The notes: generated from the sequence alone by a model not told the origin. Positions 16,680 through 24,517 are shown, numbered from the stretch's first letter. The stretch: 34,499 bases of DNA from Candidatus Parcubacteria bacterium (GCA_003597955.1 QZJU01000006.1:1-34499); one strand, 5' to 3'. A program made the numbers and translations.

Positions 16680-16685
16680 TATACT
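16680..16685 (+). promoter_or_regulatory. -10 element of the PilB-like gene, near-leaderless
   Basis: TATACT lies 10 nt before the ATG at 16696, which predicts a transcript start around 16692 and a leader of 0-4 nt. The -35 (TTTCGG, 16657-16662, 17-nt spacer) is poor. Confidence 0.5.
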
Positions 16686-16695
16686 GTTTTTAGTT

Positions 16696-18369
16696 ATGCC
16701 AACGCCCTTGCAAATTGCGCCGGAAGAAGCGCAAGAAAAATTTAAGGAAAAAATGGTCGAGATTGCCATTAAAGACCAAGAGCGGGCCGTACAGCGCCAC
16801 GCCGACGAATTGCACATTGGCTATATAAATTTGAAGGGTTTTCCCATCGGGCCAGAAGTTTTAGTGCTGATCCCCGAAAATGTGGCGCGAGATTTAAAAA
16901 TCGTCGCGTTTTTTAAGGAAGAGCAGGAATTGCGCGTGGGCGCAGTGGATCCGGCCAACGAACACGTTTTGGCATTTCTGGAAAACTTGACCGCCGATAC
17001 CAAGGTCAATGTTGTTCCCTATTTAATTTCCGAACACAGCCTGGAACTGGCCCTGCGCCTTTACGCGGCTGTGCCCAAAGTAAAAAAGTTCACAAGCGGC
17101 GTTCAAGTCAGCCCCGAGGATTTGGAAAAATTTAAAAAGGAATTAAAAAGCATTCGCGAGCTAGAAGCTAAACTTAGGGAAGTTTCTTTGACCCAGGTCA
17201 TTACGCTTTTAATCGCCGGGGCGGTTATCAGCCGCTCTTCAGATATTCACATTGAAGCCGAAGAAAAGACTGTTTTAGTTCGCTACCGAATTGATGGTGT
17301 TTTGCACGAAATCGCGCACCTACCGGTGGAGAACTGGAAAAAAATTATTTCCCGCGTGAAACTTTTAGCCCATCTGAAACTAAACATTACCCAAAAACCC
17401 CAAGATGGGCGGTTCACCATCTATTTAGACAAAGAAACCATTGATGTGCGGGCCTCGACCTTGCCCACCACCTTTGGCGAAAGCGTTGTCATGCGGCTGT
17501 TGATGTCTTCAGCCATCGGCTTGAAATTGGAAGATTTGGGCATGCGGCCAAGCGCCCTGGCCATTATTAAAAAGCAGGTGCAAAGACCCAACGGCATGGT
17601 TTTAACCACTGGACCGACCGGTTCAGGCAAGACCACGACCTTGTACGCTTTTTTAACCACCCTTAACAAGCCCGACACCAACATAATCACCCTGGAAAAT
17701 CCCGTTGAATACCACTTAGCCGGCATTAACCAAAGCCAAGTCAACGAGGAAAAGGATTACACTTTTGCCAAAGGTCTGCGATCGATTATGCGGCAAGACC
17801 CGGATGTGGTTATGGTCGGCGAAATTCGCGATGGCGAAACTGCGGAAATCGCAACTAACGCCGCTTTAACCGGCCATCTTATGCTTTCCACCCTGCACAC
17901 TAATGATGCGGCCGGCGCCATCCCGCGACTAATTGCTCTGGGTGTCAAGCCCTTTCTACTGGCGCCCGCGCTGAATGTGATAATCGGCCAGCGTTTAGTC
18001 AGGCGCATCTGCCAAAAATGCAAAACTAAAGCAGCAATAAGCGTCGAATTGTTGGAGCGGGCCAAAGAAGCCCTGGGCAAAATATCACCGACCAGCGGCG
18101 AAAAAGTTGATATGCAGAATCTGGTTTTTTATAAAGGCCAAGGCTGCGAGGCTTGCCAGGGCATTGGCTACCGCGGTCGGATTGGAATTTACGAAATACT
18201 GGTGATGAATTCCGAAATTGAAAAGATAATTTTATCCGCCCAAGTTTCGGAATACGACATTCGTGATATCGCCGCCAGACATGGCATGCTGACCATGGCG
18301 CAAGACGGGCTGTTAAAAGCTCTGGAAGGCATCACTACCCTTGAAGAAGTTTTCCAGGTTATTGAATAA
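16696..18369 (+). CDS. Type IV pilus/type II secretion assembly ATPase (PilB/GspE family)
   Basis: A 557-residue secretion ATPase that powers pilin polymerisation at the inner membrane. The N-terminal MshEN-like region (about 30-130) is followed by the N2 domain (SSDIHIEAEEKTVLVRYRIDG), Walker A GPTGSGKT (306-313), the Asp box ITLENPVEY, Walker B VVMVGEIRDGETAE, the His box TGHLMLSTLHTNDAA and a C-terminal zinc finger with CQKC and CEAC pairs. No pilC or pilin genes are adjacent, so its pilus partners lie elsewhere. A strong bidirectional terminator follows. Confidence 0.92.
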   Translation: MPTPLQIAPEEAQEKFKEKMVEIAIKDQERAVQRHADELHIGYINLKGFPIGPEVLVLIPENVARDLKIVAFFKEEQELRVGAVDPANEHVLAFLENLTADTKVNVVPYLISEHSLELALRLYAAVPKVKKFTSGVQVSPEDLEKFKKELKSIRELEAKLREVSLTQVITLLIAGAVISRSSDIHIEAEEKTVLVRYRIDGVLHEIAHLPVENWKKIISRVKLLAHLKLNITQKPQDGRFTIYLDKETIDVRASTLPTTFGESVVMRLLMSSAIGLKLEDLGMRPSALAIIKKQVQRPNGMVLTTGPTGSGKTTTLYAFLTTLNKPDTNIITLENPVEYHLAGINQSQVNEEKDYTFAKGLRSIMRQDPDVVMVGEIRDGETAEIATNAALTGHLMLSTLHTNDAAGAIPRLIALGVKPFLLAPALNVIIGQRLVRRICQKCKTKAAISVELLERAKEALGKISPTSGEKVDMQNLVFYKGQGCEACQGIGYRGRIGIYEILVMNSEIEKIILSAQVSEYDIRDIAARHGMLTMAQDGLLKALEGITTLEEVFQVIE

Positions 18370-18386
18370 TTAAGAAGAAAAAAATA

Positions 18387-18415
18387 ACGGGCGAAATTGC
18401 ATCCGCCCGTTTTTT
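18387..18415. terminator. Bidirectional intrinsic terminator
   Basis: ACGGGCG (18387-18393) pairs with CGCCCGT (18404-18410), followed by six T on plus and, through the upstream A-run, by T residues on minus. It serves the PilB-like gene and the convergent small gene at 18424. Confidence 0.85.
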
Positions 18416-18423
18416 GGTTTTGG

Positions 18424-18654
18424 CTAATTGCCGTGAGCAATGTCATTCGGATCCAAGTCAATAAAGACACATAAACTTCCTTTGTTTTTTTGAGCGACCT
18501 CAAGTTTTCCCTTATATCCATATTCGGTCAAATACAATGTGCCTTTTGGCTTGATATCCGGCGTCATCATCTCCAGCAGCCTTTTGCCAAGCGCAATTTG
18601 TCGACTTAGAATCTCTGGGTTTTCCGGACTTGGCGGAATCGACCGTGCCCTCAT
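18424..18654 (-). CDS. Small unknown protein, SD-led
   Basis: A 76-residue protein, MRARSIPPSPENPEILSRQI and onward, ending in a DLDPNDIAHGN tail. A helix, ILSRQIALGKRLLEMM, is followed by short strands (GTLYLTEYGYKGKLEVAQ, GSLCVFIDLD). The GGGG of AAGGGGTG is 8 nt from the ATG at 18654, favouring it over the ATG six bases earlier. I do not recognise the family. It is transcribed divergently from 18827 from a shared palindromic promoter, so the two genes are probably co-regulated. Confidence 0.62.
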   Translation of the reverse strand: MRARSIPPSPENPEILSRQIALGKRLLEMMTPDIKPKGTLYLTEYGYKGKLEVAQKNKGSLCVFIDLDPNDIAHGN

Positions 18655-18731
18655 TTTCATCACCCCTTTCTGCTTTTTTGGGTTTTTGGCCGGCGAGGGC
18701 TGGTTAAAAGAGCTATTGATTTGCAGAAAAC

Positions 18732-18793
18732 AGTATCGTCTTTTTAAAAATTCTGTCAAGGTTCTTGACAGAATGCCTAGATTCTGTTAGGGT
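18732..18793. promoter_or_regulatory. Divergent promoter pair built on an 11-bp palindrome
   Basis: ATTCTGTCAAG (18750-18760), GTT, CTTGACAGAAT (18764-18774) is a perfect inverted repeat whose two arms each contain a TTGACA -35 box pointing outward. Plus: TTGACA 18765-18770, 17-nt spacer, TAGGGT 18788-18793. Minus: TTGACA 18759-18754, 16-nt spacer, GATACT 18737-18732. A dimeric repressor on the palindrome would block both promoters. A half-site-like ATTCTGT recurs at 18781-18787. Confidence 0.65.
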
Positions 18794-18826
18794 CCAGAAA
18801 GACAAAAACAAAAAGAGGTTTATTAA

Positions 18827-19195
18827 ATGCGCAGCAAGAAATCTCGGCCAGCCGAAATGGCTCATGGGGCCGAAACAAAAAATTTGGTTTCAATCTTAAA
18901 ACTTTTTCCGCCAAGCGAAAGCCGAAAAAGACGAGTGAGTAATTTTGTTCGACTGTGTTACGATTATTATTTTTGGTACCAGGTTGACGAAGGGCGGTTG
19001 GAAATCTCTTATTTGCCTAACGCGGGGAAAAAACGGAGGGAAACCCACGATCAGGTAATGGCGATAATTTTCAAGTTATTTTTGCAGCCCAATGCCGAAA
19101 AGTTGTTCGGCGGCAAAATGCCCGACCGGGTTAAGGTTCGGGAAATGATTATCGCGCATTATCAAAAATTTGGCCAAAAGCGCAAATGGAACTAA
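18827..19195 (+). CDS. Unknown protein, family shared with 19344-19784
   Basis: A 122-residue basic protein without signal peptide or membrane segment. Landmarks: NFVRLCYDYYFWYQ (about 45-58), THDQVMAIIFKLF (about 78-90) and DRVKVREMIIAHY near the C-terminus. The same order of motifs is found in the protein at 19344-19784 (FIKLCQDY, IHNEIMQIL, DRKAVEKML), so the two form a small family I cannot name. AAGAGGT precedes the ATG by 7-8 nt. Controlled by the divergent palindromic promoter; an intrinsic terminator follows immediately. Confidence 0.65.
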   Translation: MRSKKSRPAEMAHGAETKNLVSILKLFPPSESRKRRVSNFVRLCYDYYFWYQVDEGRLEISYLPNAGKKRRETHDQVMAIIFKLFLQPNAEKLFGGKMPDRVKVREMIIAHYQKFGQKRKWN

Positions 19196-19198
19196 TCG

Positions 19199-19227
19199 AA
19201 CCGCTTGTTTAACCGAGCGGTTTTTTT
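19199..19227 (+). terminator. Intrinsic terminator
   Basis: AACCGCT (19199-19205) pairs with AGCGGTT (19216-19222), running into seven T. It begins 3 nt after the stop of the gene at 18827. Confidence 0.88.
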
Positions 19228-19231
19228 ATCC

Positions 19232-19336
19232 GCCACCGCAGAAAACCATGGCTTTAGCCGTGGATGAATGCCAAGGCGGGCGTGCTTCGGCGGAATCCGC
19301 CGAAGGGGTGCCATGGGCTTGCCCACGGGGCCCCAC
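19232..19336 (+). mobile_element. IS200/IS605-like terminal hairpin remnant with adjoining palindromes (no tnpB)
   Basis: CCATGGC-TTTA-GCCGTGG (19246-19263), preceded by CACCGCAGAAAA and followed by ATGAATGCC, resembles the right-end/omega-RNA hairpin of IS200/IS605 (TnpB) elements as I remember it. Next comes a near-perfect 21-nt palindrome with 10-bp arms (19285-19305), then a related hairpin CCATGGGC-TT-GCCCACGG (19311-19328) and GGGGCCCC. No transposase or tnpB frame lies nearby, so this would be a non-autonomous end or relic. The resemblance is from memory, not a search. Confidence 0.4.
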
Positions 19337-19343
19337 TTGCTGT

Positions 19344-19784
19344 TTAAATTGAAAGATTGTTCAGCATCTTTTCAACGGCTTTTCGGTCTTGCAGTTTATC
19401 TAACAAGCGGTAATCATCCTCCGGCCAATTTTTCGCGGTTATTAAATTTCTTAAAATTTGCATTATCTCGTTGTGGATTGCCGATTTTTTGGAATCCGGT
19501 GAAGAGCTGGTTTGGCGCGAGTGGGTTTCCGCCACCTGCCTCTGTTGATAGGCATAGGTTTCGTCGCGGTAGTCTTGACAAAGCTTGATAAACCGGCCTC
19601 GGGCTTTTTCTGTGCCGAACAAGGAAAGTAACCGATCCCAGGAGTCGGCCAATTCGCGGCCTTCAGTTTCAGTGTCCAGTTGCGAATTTATCGATTCGCG
19701 CACTATTTTTTCAGTCTTGCTGTCAAACTTGGATTGTTCGACAATTGGGTTTTCTTCCGGTGAATAGGCGATTTTTTCCAGCAT
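19344..19784 (-). CDS. Unknown protein co-transcribed with valS
   Basis: A 146-residue acidic-to-neutral protein, predicted mostly helical, with no membrane segment. It starts 4 nt after the valS stop, so it is probably the second gene of a valS operon. Residues from about 60 contain RFIKLCQDYRDETYAYQQ, then KSAIHNEIMQILRNLI and DRKAVEKMLNNLS, matching in order and spacing the protein at 18827. The N-terminal 55 residues are not shared. Unknown function. Confidence 0.65.
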   Translation of the reverse strand: MLEKIAYSPEENPIVEQSKFDSKTEKIVRESINSQLDTETEGRELADSWDRLLSLFGTEKARGRFIKLCQDYRDETYAYQQRQVAETHSRQTSSSPDSKKSAIHNEIMQILRNLITAKNWPEDDYRLLDKLQDRKAVEKMLNNLSI

Positions 19785-19788
19785 AAAA

Positions 19789-22326
19789 TTAAGCGCTTAA
19801 TTTTTTAAGTTTTTCTCTAGCCGCGGCTAATTTTCGTTTTTCGTTTTTCACCACAGGCGCGGGCGCGTTTTTTAGGAAGTTTTGGTTTTGTAATTTTGCA
19901 CTTTGGCTCTGAATGTAGGCTTTTAAATCTGCCAAAGCCTTTTTAACTTGAGCTAAATTAGCCTTGGGCACTTCCAGCCAGAAATTCACGCCGGCTTCAT
20001 GGCCGTGGGCTTTGTGTGCCAACTTGGCCGTGGGCACCAAGATCGCCCGGCTTAAAAATTCAACAATCTCCCGATTCGCCAGCAGCAATTTCGTGCCCGT
20101 GCCCTCTAGGTAAACCGGAACTTTTTCTGCTGGCGTGATTTTATGTAGCGCCCGGAAGTTTCGAATTTGGGTTATGAATTTTTGTATTTTCTCAAAATCT
20201 TTCGCTGGGGAAGGCTTTGGTTTTTCCGCCCGTGGCCACTCGGCAATCAGCAACAAGTCTTTTTTTTTCAGTCTGGCCCACAACGCTTCGGTGACGAAAG
20301 GCGCGAACGGATGTAAAAGTTTTAAAGAGTCTTCATAGACTTTTAAAAGAACCGGTTGGTTGGGCTGAATTTTTTGAGTTTCCACATACCAGTCGGCTAA
20401 CTCGTGCCAAATAAAATCATATAAAGCCTGGCCCGCTTCGGAAAAGCGGAAATTATTAATATCCGTCGTGACCAGGTTAATCAGCGCTTGGTTTTTGTTT
20501 AAAATCCATTGATCAGCCAAAGAGGCTTTTGGCGCCGCGCCCTTGGTATTGTCAGCAGACCGGTGGTCTATGAAATTTCCAATGTTCCACAATTTGTTTA
20601 TGAAATTTCGATAACCCGCGATTTTTTCTTCGCTCAAGCGGAAATCCTGGCCAGGGGCCGTGCCCAAAACCAAGCTTAAGCGAATGGCGTCAGTGCCGTA
20701 CTTCTCGGCCATGGGCAAAGGATCAATCCCCGTGCCCTTGGATTTGGACATTTTCTTGCCCTCTTTATCCAAAACCAACCCATGGATGAAAACTTTCTTA
20801 AAGGGAATTTGTCTGGTGAATTTTAAAGAAAACATAATCATGCGAGCCACCCAGAAAAATAGAATGTCCCAGGCGGTTTCCATGACTGAGGTTGGGTGAA
20901 AAAGTTTAAGATCTTTGGTTTTTTGGGGCCAGCCTAAGGTGGAAAAAGTCCAAAGCCCGGAGGAAAACCAGGTGTCGAGCGTGTCTTGGTCTTGCACAAA
21001 ATGCGTCCCGCCGCACTTGCATTTCTTAGGCGCGGCGACTGACGCAATGGGCGGGCAATTCAGCCGGATGGCAAAATGATCCGTGCAATACCAAACCGGA
21101 ATTTGGTGGCCCCACCAAAGTTGCCTGGAAATGCACCAATCGCGGATGTTTTTCATCCAATGAAAGTAAACCTTCTCAAATCTTTTGGGCACAAACTGGA
21201 TTTTGCCGGATTTAACCGCGGCCATTGCCGGCTTGGCCAGAGGCCCGATTTTCAAGAACCACTGTTTGGAAATTAGGGGCTGAACGATTGAGCCGCAGCG
21301 GTCGCAGTGCGGCATGCTGGCAGTGTAAGGCTCGATTTTGATAAGTAATTTTTTTGCCTGCAAGTCGGCGATAATTTTGTCTCGGGCCTGGGTGGCCAGC
21401 ATGCCCGCATAATTACCGGCCAGCTTGGTCATTCGGTTATCTTCGCCAATCACCTGCTTGATAGCCAGCTTGTGCCTTTCGCCCATTTCCCAGTCTGCCG
21501 GATCGTGCGCCGGCGTCACCTTGATCACGCCCGTGCCGAATTTGGGATCCACCAGGCGGTCGGCAATCACGGGCAAGGTTAAAGTTCCCGATTCGGTTTC
21601 AAAGGTAATTTTTTTGCCGATGAATTTTTTGTATCTTTTGTCTTTGGGGTTCACTGCCAAAGCCGTGTCGCCCAGCTTGGTTTCCGGCCGCGTGGTGGCC
21701 ACGGTTAATTGTCCGTATTTAATGAAATACAGATGCCCGGCTATGTCTTTGTGTTTCACTTCCAAATCCGAGAGCGCGGTTTGGCAGCGCGTGCACCAAT
21801 TAATTAATCTTTCGCCTCGGTAAATCAAGCCCGCCTTAAAAAGTATAATAAAAGCTTTTTGCACGGCCTGGGTTAAATTTGGATCCATGGTAAAGTGTTC
21901 CCGCGACCAGTCGCAGGAGGCGCCCAAGGATTTAATCTGGTCGGTTATGCGGGTGCCGTATTTCTGCTTCCAAGCCCAGACATGCTTTAAAAAAGTCTCC
22001 CGGCCGATTTCGTGCCGGCTGATGCCCTCAGTTTGCAAAAGCCTTTCCACCATTATTTGAGTGGCAATGCCCGCGTGATCCGTTCCTGGCAGCCACAAAG
22101 CTTTAAAGCCGGCCATGCGGTGGTAGCGAGTCAAAATGTCTTGAATCGTCATGCCCGTGGCATGGCCCAAATGCAGTTCGCCCGTCACATTGGGCGGTGG
22201 CATGCTGATGGAAAAGACTTTTTTCCTTTTATCCGGCAGGTTGTCAGGGTTAAAAAAACCCGACGCTTCCCAACGCTTGTAAATTGGCTCTTCAATGCCT
22301 AAATGATTGTATGCTTCATTTGCCAT
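19789..22326 (-). CDS. valS: Valyl-tRNA synthetase
   Basis: An 845-residue class I synthetase charging tRNA-Val, with editing of mischarged Thr. HIGH-type motif HLGH (52-55) in PPPNVTGELHLGH, KMSKS in GKKMSKSKGTG, the CP1 editing domain with TTRPETKLGDTALAVNP, and a short C-terminal coiled coil rich in Lys/Ala. A zinc-ligand-like pair CDRCG and a CKCGGTH knuckle are also visible. Slightly shorter than the E. coli enzyme. The promoter lies within a palindrome and the leader is only about 7 nt; no Shine-Dalgarno. Confidence 0.97.
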   Translation of the reverse strand: MANEAYNHLGIEEPIYKRWEASGFFNPDNLPDKRKKVFSISMPPPNVTGELHLGHATGMTIQDILTRYHRMAGFKALWLPGTDHAGIATQIMVERLLQTEGISRHEIGRETFLKHVWAWKQKYGTRITDQIKSLGASCDWSREHFTMDPNLTQAVQKAFIILFKAGLIYRGERLINWCTRCQTALSDLEVKHKDIAGHLYFIKYGQLTVATTRPETKLGDTALAVNPKDKRYKKFIGKKITFETESGTLTLPVIADRLVDPKFGTGVIKVTPAHDPADWEMGERHKLAIKQVIGEDNRMTKLAGNYAGMLATQARDKIIADLQAKKLLIKIEPYTASMPHCDRCGSIVQPLISKQWFLKIGPLAKPAMAAVKSGKIQFVPKRFEKVYFHWMKNIRDWCISRQLWWGHQIPVWYCTDHFAIRLNCPPIASVAAPKKCKCGGTHFVQDQDTLDTWFSSGLWTFSTLGWPQKTKDLKLFHPTSVMETAWDILFFWVARMIMFSLKFTRQIPFKKVFIHGLVLDKEGKKMSKSKGTGIDPLPMAEKYGTDAIRLSLVLGTAPGQDFRLSEEKIAGYRNFINKLWNIGNFIDHRSADNTKGAAPKASLADQWILNKNQALINLVTTDINNFRFSEAGQALYDFIWHELADWYVETQKIQPNQPVLLKVYEDSLKLLHPFAPFVTEALWARLKKKDLLLIAEWPRAEKPKPSPAKDFEKIQKFITQIRNFRALHKITPAEKVPVYLEGTGTKLLLANREIVEFLSRAILVPTAKLAHKAHGHEAGVNFWLEVPKANLAQVKKALADLKAYIQSQSAKLQNQNFLKNAPAPVVKNEKRKLAAAREKLKKLSA

Positions 22327-22339
22327 ATCGTGATTGCTG

Positions 22340-22368
22340 ATTTTACCCGCCTTCGCAGAAAATTACAA
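22340..22368 (-). promoter_or_regulatory. valS: valS promoter
   Basis: On minus: TTGTAA (22368-22363), 17-nt spacer, TAAAAT (22345-22340), with ATG 13 nt after the -10. The spacer contains one arm (GCGAAGGCGG) of the palindrome at 22347-22417. Confidence 0.6.
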
Positions 22369-22417
22369 GAAATGATGATGTTTTGGGCGGGTATCCACCG
22401 TAGCGTGGCGAAGGCGG
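22345..22417. repeat. Palindromic repeat cluster before valS
   Basis: CCGCCTTCGC (22347-22356) pairs with GCGAAGGCGG (22408-22417); alternatively ACCCGCC (22345-22351) pairs with GGCGGGT (22386-22392). CCACCGTAGCG within it recalls CCACCATAGCG at 26010-26020 beside the tRNA region. These look like copies of a GC-rich palindromic repeat family scattered through intergenic DNA. Confidence 0.5.
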
Positions 22418-22421
22418 ATTT

Positions 22422-22599
22422 TATAATTCTGCTTCGGCGGGTTTTGCGAAATGGTTTAAGGTTTTTATTATGGTTCCCAAAACCTACAGGCTAATATTAC
22501 CAGGCTTTGATTAATTAAACCAAACCAGAATCAATTTAAATCTTGTTTTATCCGTGTGCATATAAAGCATCATTATTGGCTCAATAATGATATTTTTTT
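22422..22599 (+). ncRNA. Possible small transcript from TATAAT to terminator
   Basis: TATAAT (22422-22427) follows GAAGGCGGATT, the same junction seen before the two small-RNA-like units at 25558 and 26469. No frame of note follows, and ATCATTATT (22569-22577) pairs with AATAATGAT (22583-22591) before a T-run (22593-22599), a good intrinsic terminator. A transcript of about 165 nt would result. No -35 is evident, so this is tentative. Otherwise I see nothing in 22428-22568. Confidence 0.3.
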
Positions 22600-22638
22600 A
22601 AAAAATCAGCCTCCATAAAAATCAATGAAGGCTGATTT
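22600..22638 (-). terminator. Intrinsic terminator of the HsmA-like gene
   Basis: AAATCAGCC and GGCTGATTT arms (22638-22630 and 22611-22603) with T residues on the minus side. The distal arm contains the end of the coding frame (stop at 22624-22622). Confidence 0.8.
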
Positions 22639-22984
22639 GTTTAAAAGCGCCGGTCAGGAAGGCAACCAGCCAGATGCCCCAAGCATAAACCGAGTATTGA
22701 TGGAAAAAATGTCGAGTTCGCCCGCTTTTTTTCAAAGCCAACAATGCCCAGATTAGATGGAGGAACATTATTAATAACGCGGCAAGCCCACAGCAAGTAT
22801 GCAAATTGGAAGCATGGGTCGGAGCGAGCCAGGACATTATCGAAGTGCCAAGAAAATCGCAAGCAAATCCGCCAGCAAACGCGCATACCATCCAAACCGC
22901 GAGTGAGCCCTTGATTTGCTCTGCCCAAACAGCCAGTGTATAAAAAATCAGCGCCAAAGAGACCAAAGCTATACCAAAGAACAT
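22622..22984 (-). CDS. HsmA-family small membrane protein (TIGR03987-like)
   Basis: A 120-residue integral membrane protein with four predicted helices (about 3-20, 29-48, 62-83, 98-114). FYTLAVWAEQIKG, CDFLGTSIMSW, NLHTCCGLAALLIMFLHLIWA and FHQYSVYAWGIWL match my memory of the TIGR03987/HsmA family; conserved histidines lie on the helices. Function unknown. A strong GAGGAGG lies about 6 nt before the ATG, with a consensus promoter and a clean terminator: a complete monocistronic unit. Confidence 0.72.
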   Translation of the reverse strand: MFFGIALVSLALIFYTLAVWAEQIKGSLAVWMVCAFAGGFACDFLGTSIMSWLAPTHASNLHTCCGLAALLIMFLHLIWALLALKKSGRTRHFFHQYSVYAWGIWLVAFLTGAFKQISLH

Positions 22985-23011
22985 CTAACCCTCCTCTAGT
23001 TTTGAAGAGTT

Positions 23012-23040
23012 AATTTAGGCCTTGGGTGCTAGTTTGTCAA
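23012..23040 (-). promoter_or_regulatory. Promoter of the HsmA-like gene
   Basis: On minus: TTGACA (23040-23035), 17-nt spacer, TAAATT (23017-23012). Confidence 0.7.
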
Positions 23041-23069
23041 TTGCTTATTTATCCAGTTCTAATATTGGA

Positions 23070-23098
23070 TTGACTTGGACAGATAATTAAAATAGGAT
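23070..23098 (+). promoter_or_regulatory. Promoter of the 50-residue membrane peptide
   Basis: TTGACT (23070-23075), 17-nt spacer, TAGGAT (23093-23098). Divergent from the HsmA-like promoter. Confidence 0.65.
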
Positions 23099-23128
23099 GT
23101 TATTAGCAAAATTACATAAGGAGACGGT

Positions 23129-23281
23129 GTGCGAATTTTCTTGTTTTGTCTGGTTGCAGAACTTATCGTTGTTTGTGCAGCAACATGGCTCATTCTTCGC
23201 CGAAAACTTAAGGCCAAAGACGCCTTAATTCATGAGCTTTATGCTTCAGAAGAACAGCTGTTCAACAAGCTTATCGAATAG
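23129..23281 (+). CDS. 50-residue single-pass membrane peptide
   Basis: GTG start at 23129, 5 nt after AAGGAG (23118-23123). The product begins MRIFLFCLVAELIVVCAATW, a hydrophobic helix of about 20 residues, followed by RRKLKAKD and an amphipathic acidic helix ending FNKLIE. Positive charges after the helix suggest an outside N-terminus and cytoplasmic C-terminus. Not homologous to anything I recognise. Promoter, ribosome binding site and terminator are all in place, which makes the gene credible despite its length. Confidence 0.7.
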   Translation: MRIFLFCLVAELIVVCAATWLILRRKLKAKDALIHELYASEEQLFNKLIE

Positions 23282-23285
23282 GCGC

Positions 23286-23325
23286 AAATAAGCCCACACC
23301 TATTCAGGCGTGGGCTTATTTATTT
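23286..23325. terminator. Bidirectional terminator
   Basis: AAATAAGCCCAC (23286-23297) and GTGGGCTTATTT (23310-23321), 12 perfect pairs, T-rich beyond on both strands. It ends the small membrane peptide gene and tsaD; two bases of the tsaD stop codon are within the stem. Confidence 0.85.
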
Positions 23326-24351
23326 CCCCAATTCCCAAACCGGATTAATTTTTAAAGTTTGCCAAGACGACCTTTGCTGATTTAAGTATTGAAAATACCC
23401 GGCCGCGGCAATCATGGCGCCGTTGTCGGTAGTGTAAGCGTGCGGCGCTAAAGAAAGCTCAAAGCCGTTTTTGGTAAGCGCATTTTGCAAATTATCCCTT
23501 AATTTTTCATTCGCGGCAACTCCACCAGCCAAAAGGACGCTTTGGGGCTTTAATTTCTCGGCCGCCTTTAAAGTTTTGCCGATTAAGGTTTCCACAATCG
23601 CTTGTTGCACAGAAGCGGCCAGATTCGCTTTGGTTTGAAAATTTAATCTTGGCTTGTTTCGCAAATAATACATAACTGAAGTTTTTAGGCCGGCAAAACT
23701 GAATTCGAAATTATCTCCATTTAACATTGGTCTTGGTAAGTCAATAACCGGGCGACCTTTTTTTGCCAGTTTGGCGATTTCTGGACCACCGGGATAAGGC
23801 AGGCCCAAAAGCTTGGCGGTCTTGTCAAAAGCCTCGCCAGCCGCGTCATCGCGCGTTTTGCCTATCAAGCGGATAGTTAGCCAGCCCAAGTTTTTTGGAT
23901 TTTTCACAAGCCACAGAAGTTCCGTGTGCCCGCCCGAGACCACCAGAGCCAAGGCCGGCAGTTTGGGGGCTTTCTCGCCCAGCCAGCAGCTGGCCAAGTG
24001 CCCGGCAATATGGTTGACGCCAAATAAAGGAATGCCCGTGGCAAAATTTAGAGCCCGGGCGGTTTCCACGCCAACCAGTAAGGCCGTGGCTAAACCGGGG
24101 CCGGCCGTAACCGCCAAGGCGCTTATATTTTTTAATTCCAAACCAGCTTTTTTAAGCGCAGCAACCAGGGTGGGCATAATCGTGGCCGCGTGTTCCCGGG
24201 CCGCGACTTCAGGCACAACCCCAGCGGTTTTTTGGTGGATTAAAATTTGCGAGGCTGTCACGCAACTTACAACCCGCAATTTTCTTGCTTCAGCTTTTAT
24301 GACCGCGACCGATGTATCGTCGCAGGAAGTTTCAATGCCAAGGATGTTCAT
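23320..24351 (-). CDS. tsaD: tRNA N6-adenosine threonylcarbamoyltransferase TsaD
   Basis: A 343-residue ASKHA-fold enzyme that transfers the threonylcarbamoyl group to A37 of tRNA. MNILGIETSCDDTSVAV is the N-terminal signature; the metal-binding histidines are in NHIAGH; VVSGGHTELL and AGGVAANEKLR are the nucleotide-binding loops. Full length. TsaE is encoded at 15411. A TATGCT -10-like hexamer sits 11 nt before the ATG, again suggesting a nearly leaderless transcript. Confidence 0.97.
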   Translation of the reverse strand: MNILGIETSCDDTSVAVIKAEARKLRVVSCVTASQILIHQKTAGVVPEVAAREHAATIMPTLVAALKKAGLELKNISALAVTAGPGLATALLVGVETARALNFATGIPLFGVNHIAGHLASCWLGEKAPKLPALALVVSGGHTELLWLVKNPKNLGWLTIRLIGKTRDDAAGEAFDKTAKLLGLPYPGGPEIAKLAKKGRPVIDLPRPMLNGDNFEFSFAGLKTSVMYYLRNKPRLNFQTKANLAASVQQAIVETLIGKTLKAAEKLKPQSVLLAGGVAANEKLRDNLQNALTKNGFELSLAPHAYTTDNGAMIAAAGYFQYLNQQRSSWQTLKINPVWELGK

Positions 24352-24408
24352 AATATTAGCCTAGCATATTCGGATTTTAAAAAAGCCAAAACTCAGCCAT
24401 GGTGTGGA

Positions 24409-24517
24409 CAATCCCGCAGCACTTTCCAGCCAAATGCCGTTAGTGTTTTAAGATATTCAGCCTGGCAAATATCTTGTAACTTTTTTAAAGTTTTGTTTGG
24501 AAAGTGCTGCGGGATTG
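24409..24517. repeat. Inverted-repeat promoter module, copy 1
   Basis: CAATCCCGCAGCACTTTCC (24409-24427) and its exact complement (24499-24517) form a 19-bp perfect inverted repeat around a 71-nt interior. The interior contains AAGATATT/AATATCTT and AACTTTTTTAAAGTT. The right arm ends in GGGATTG, its last bases being the start of the TTGACA -35 of the next gene. CCCGCAGCACTTTCC recurs exactly at 25169-25183. It may be a MITE-like insertion or paired operators; GAC flanks on both sides could be a 3-bp target duplication or chance. Confidence 0.7.
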
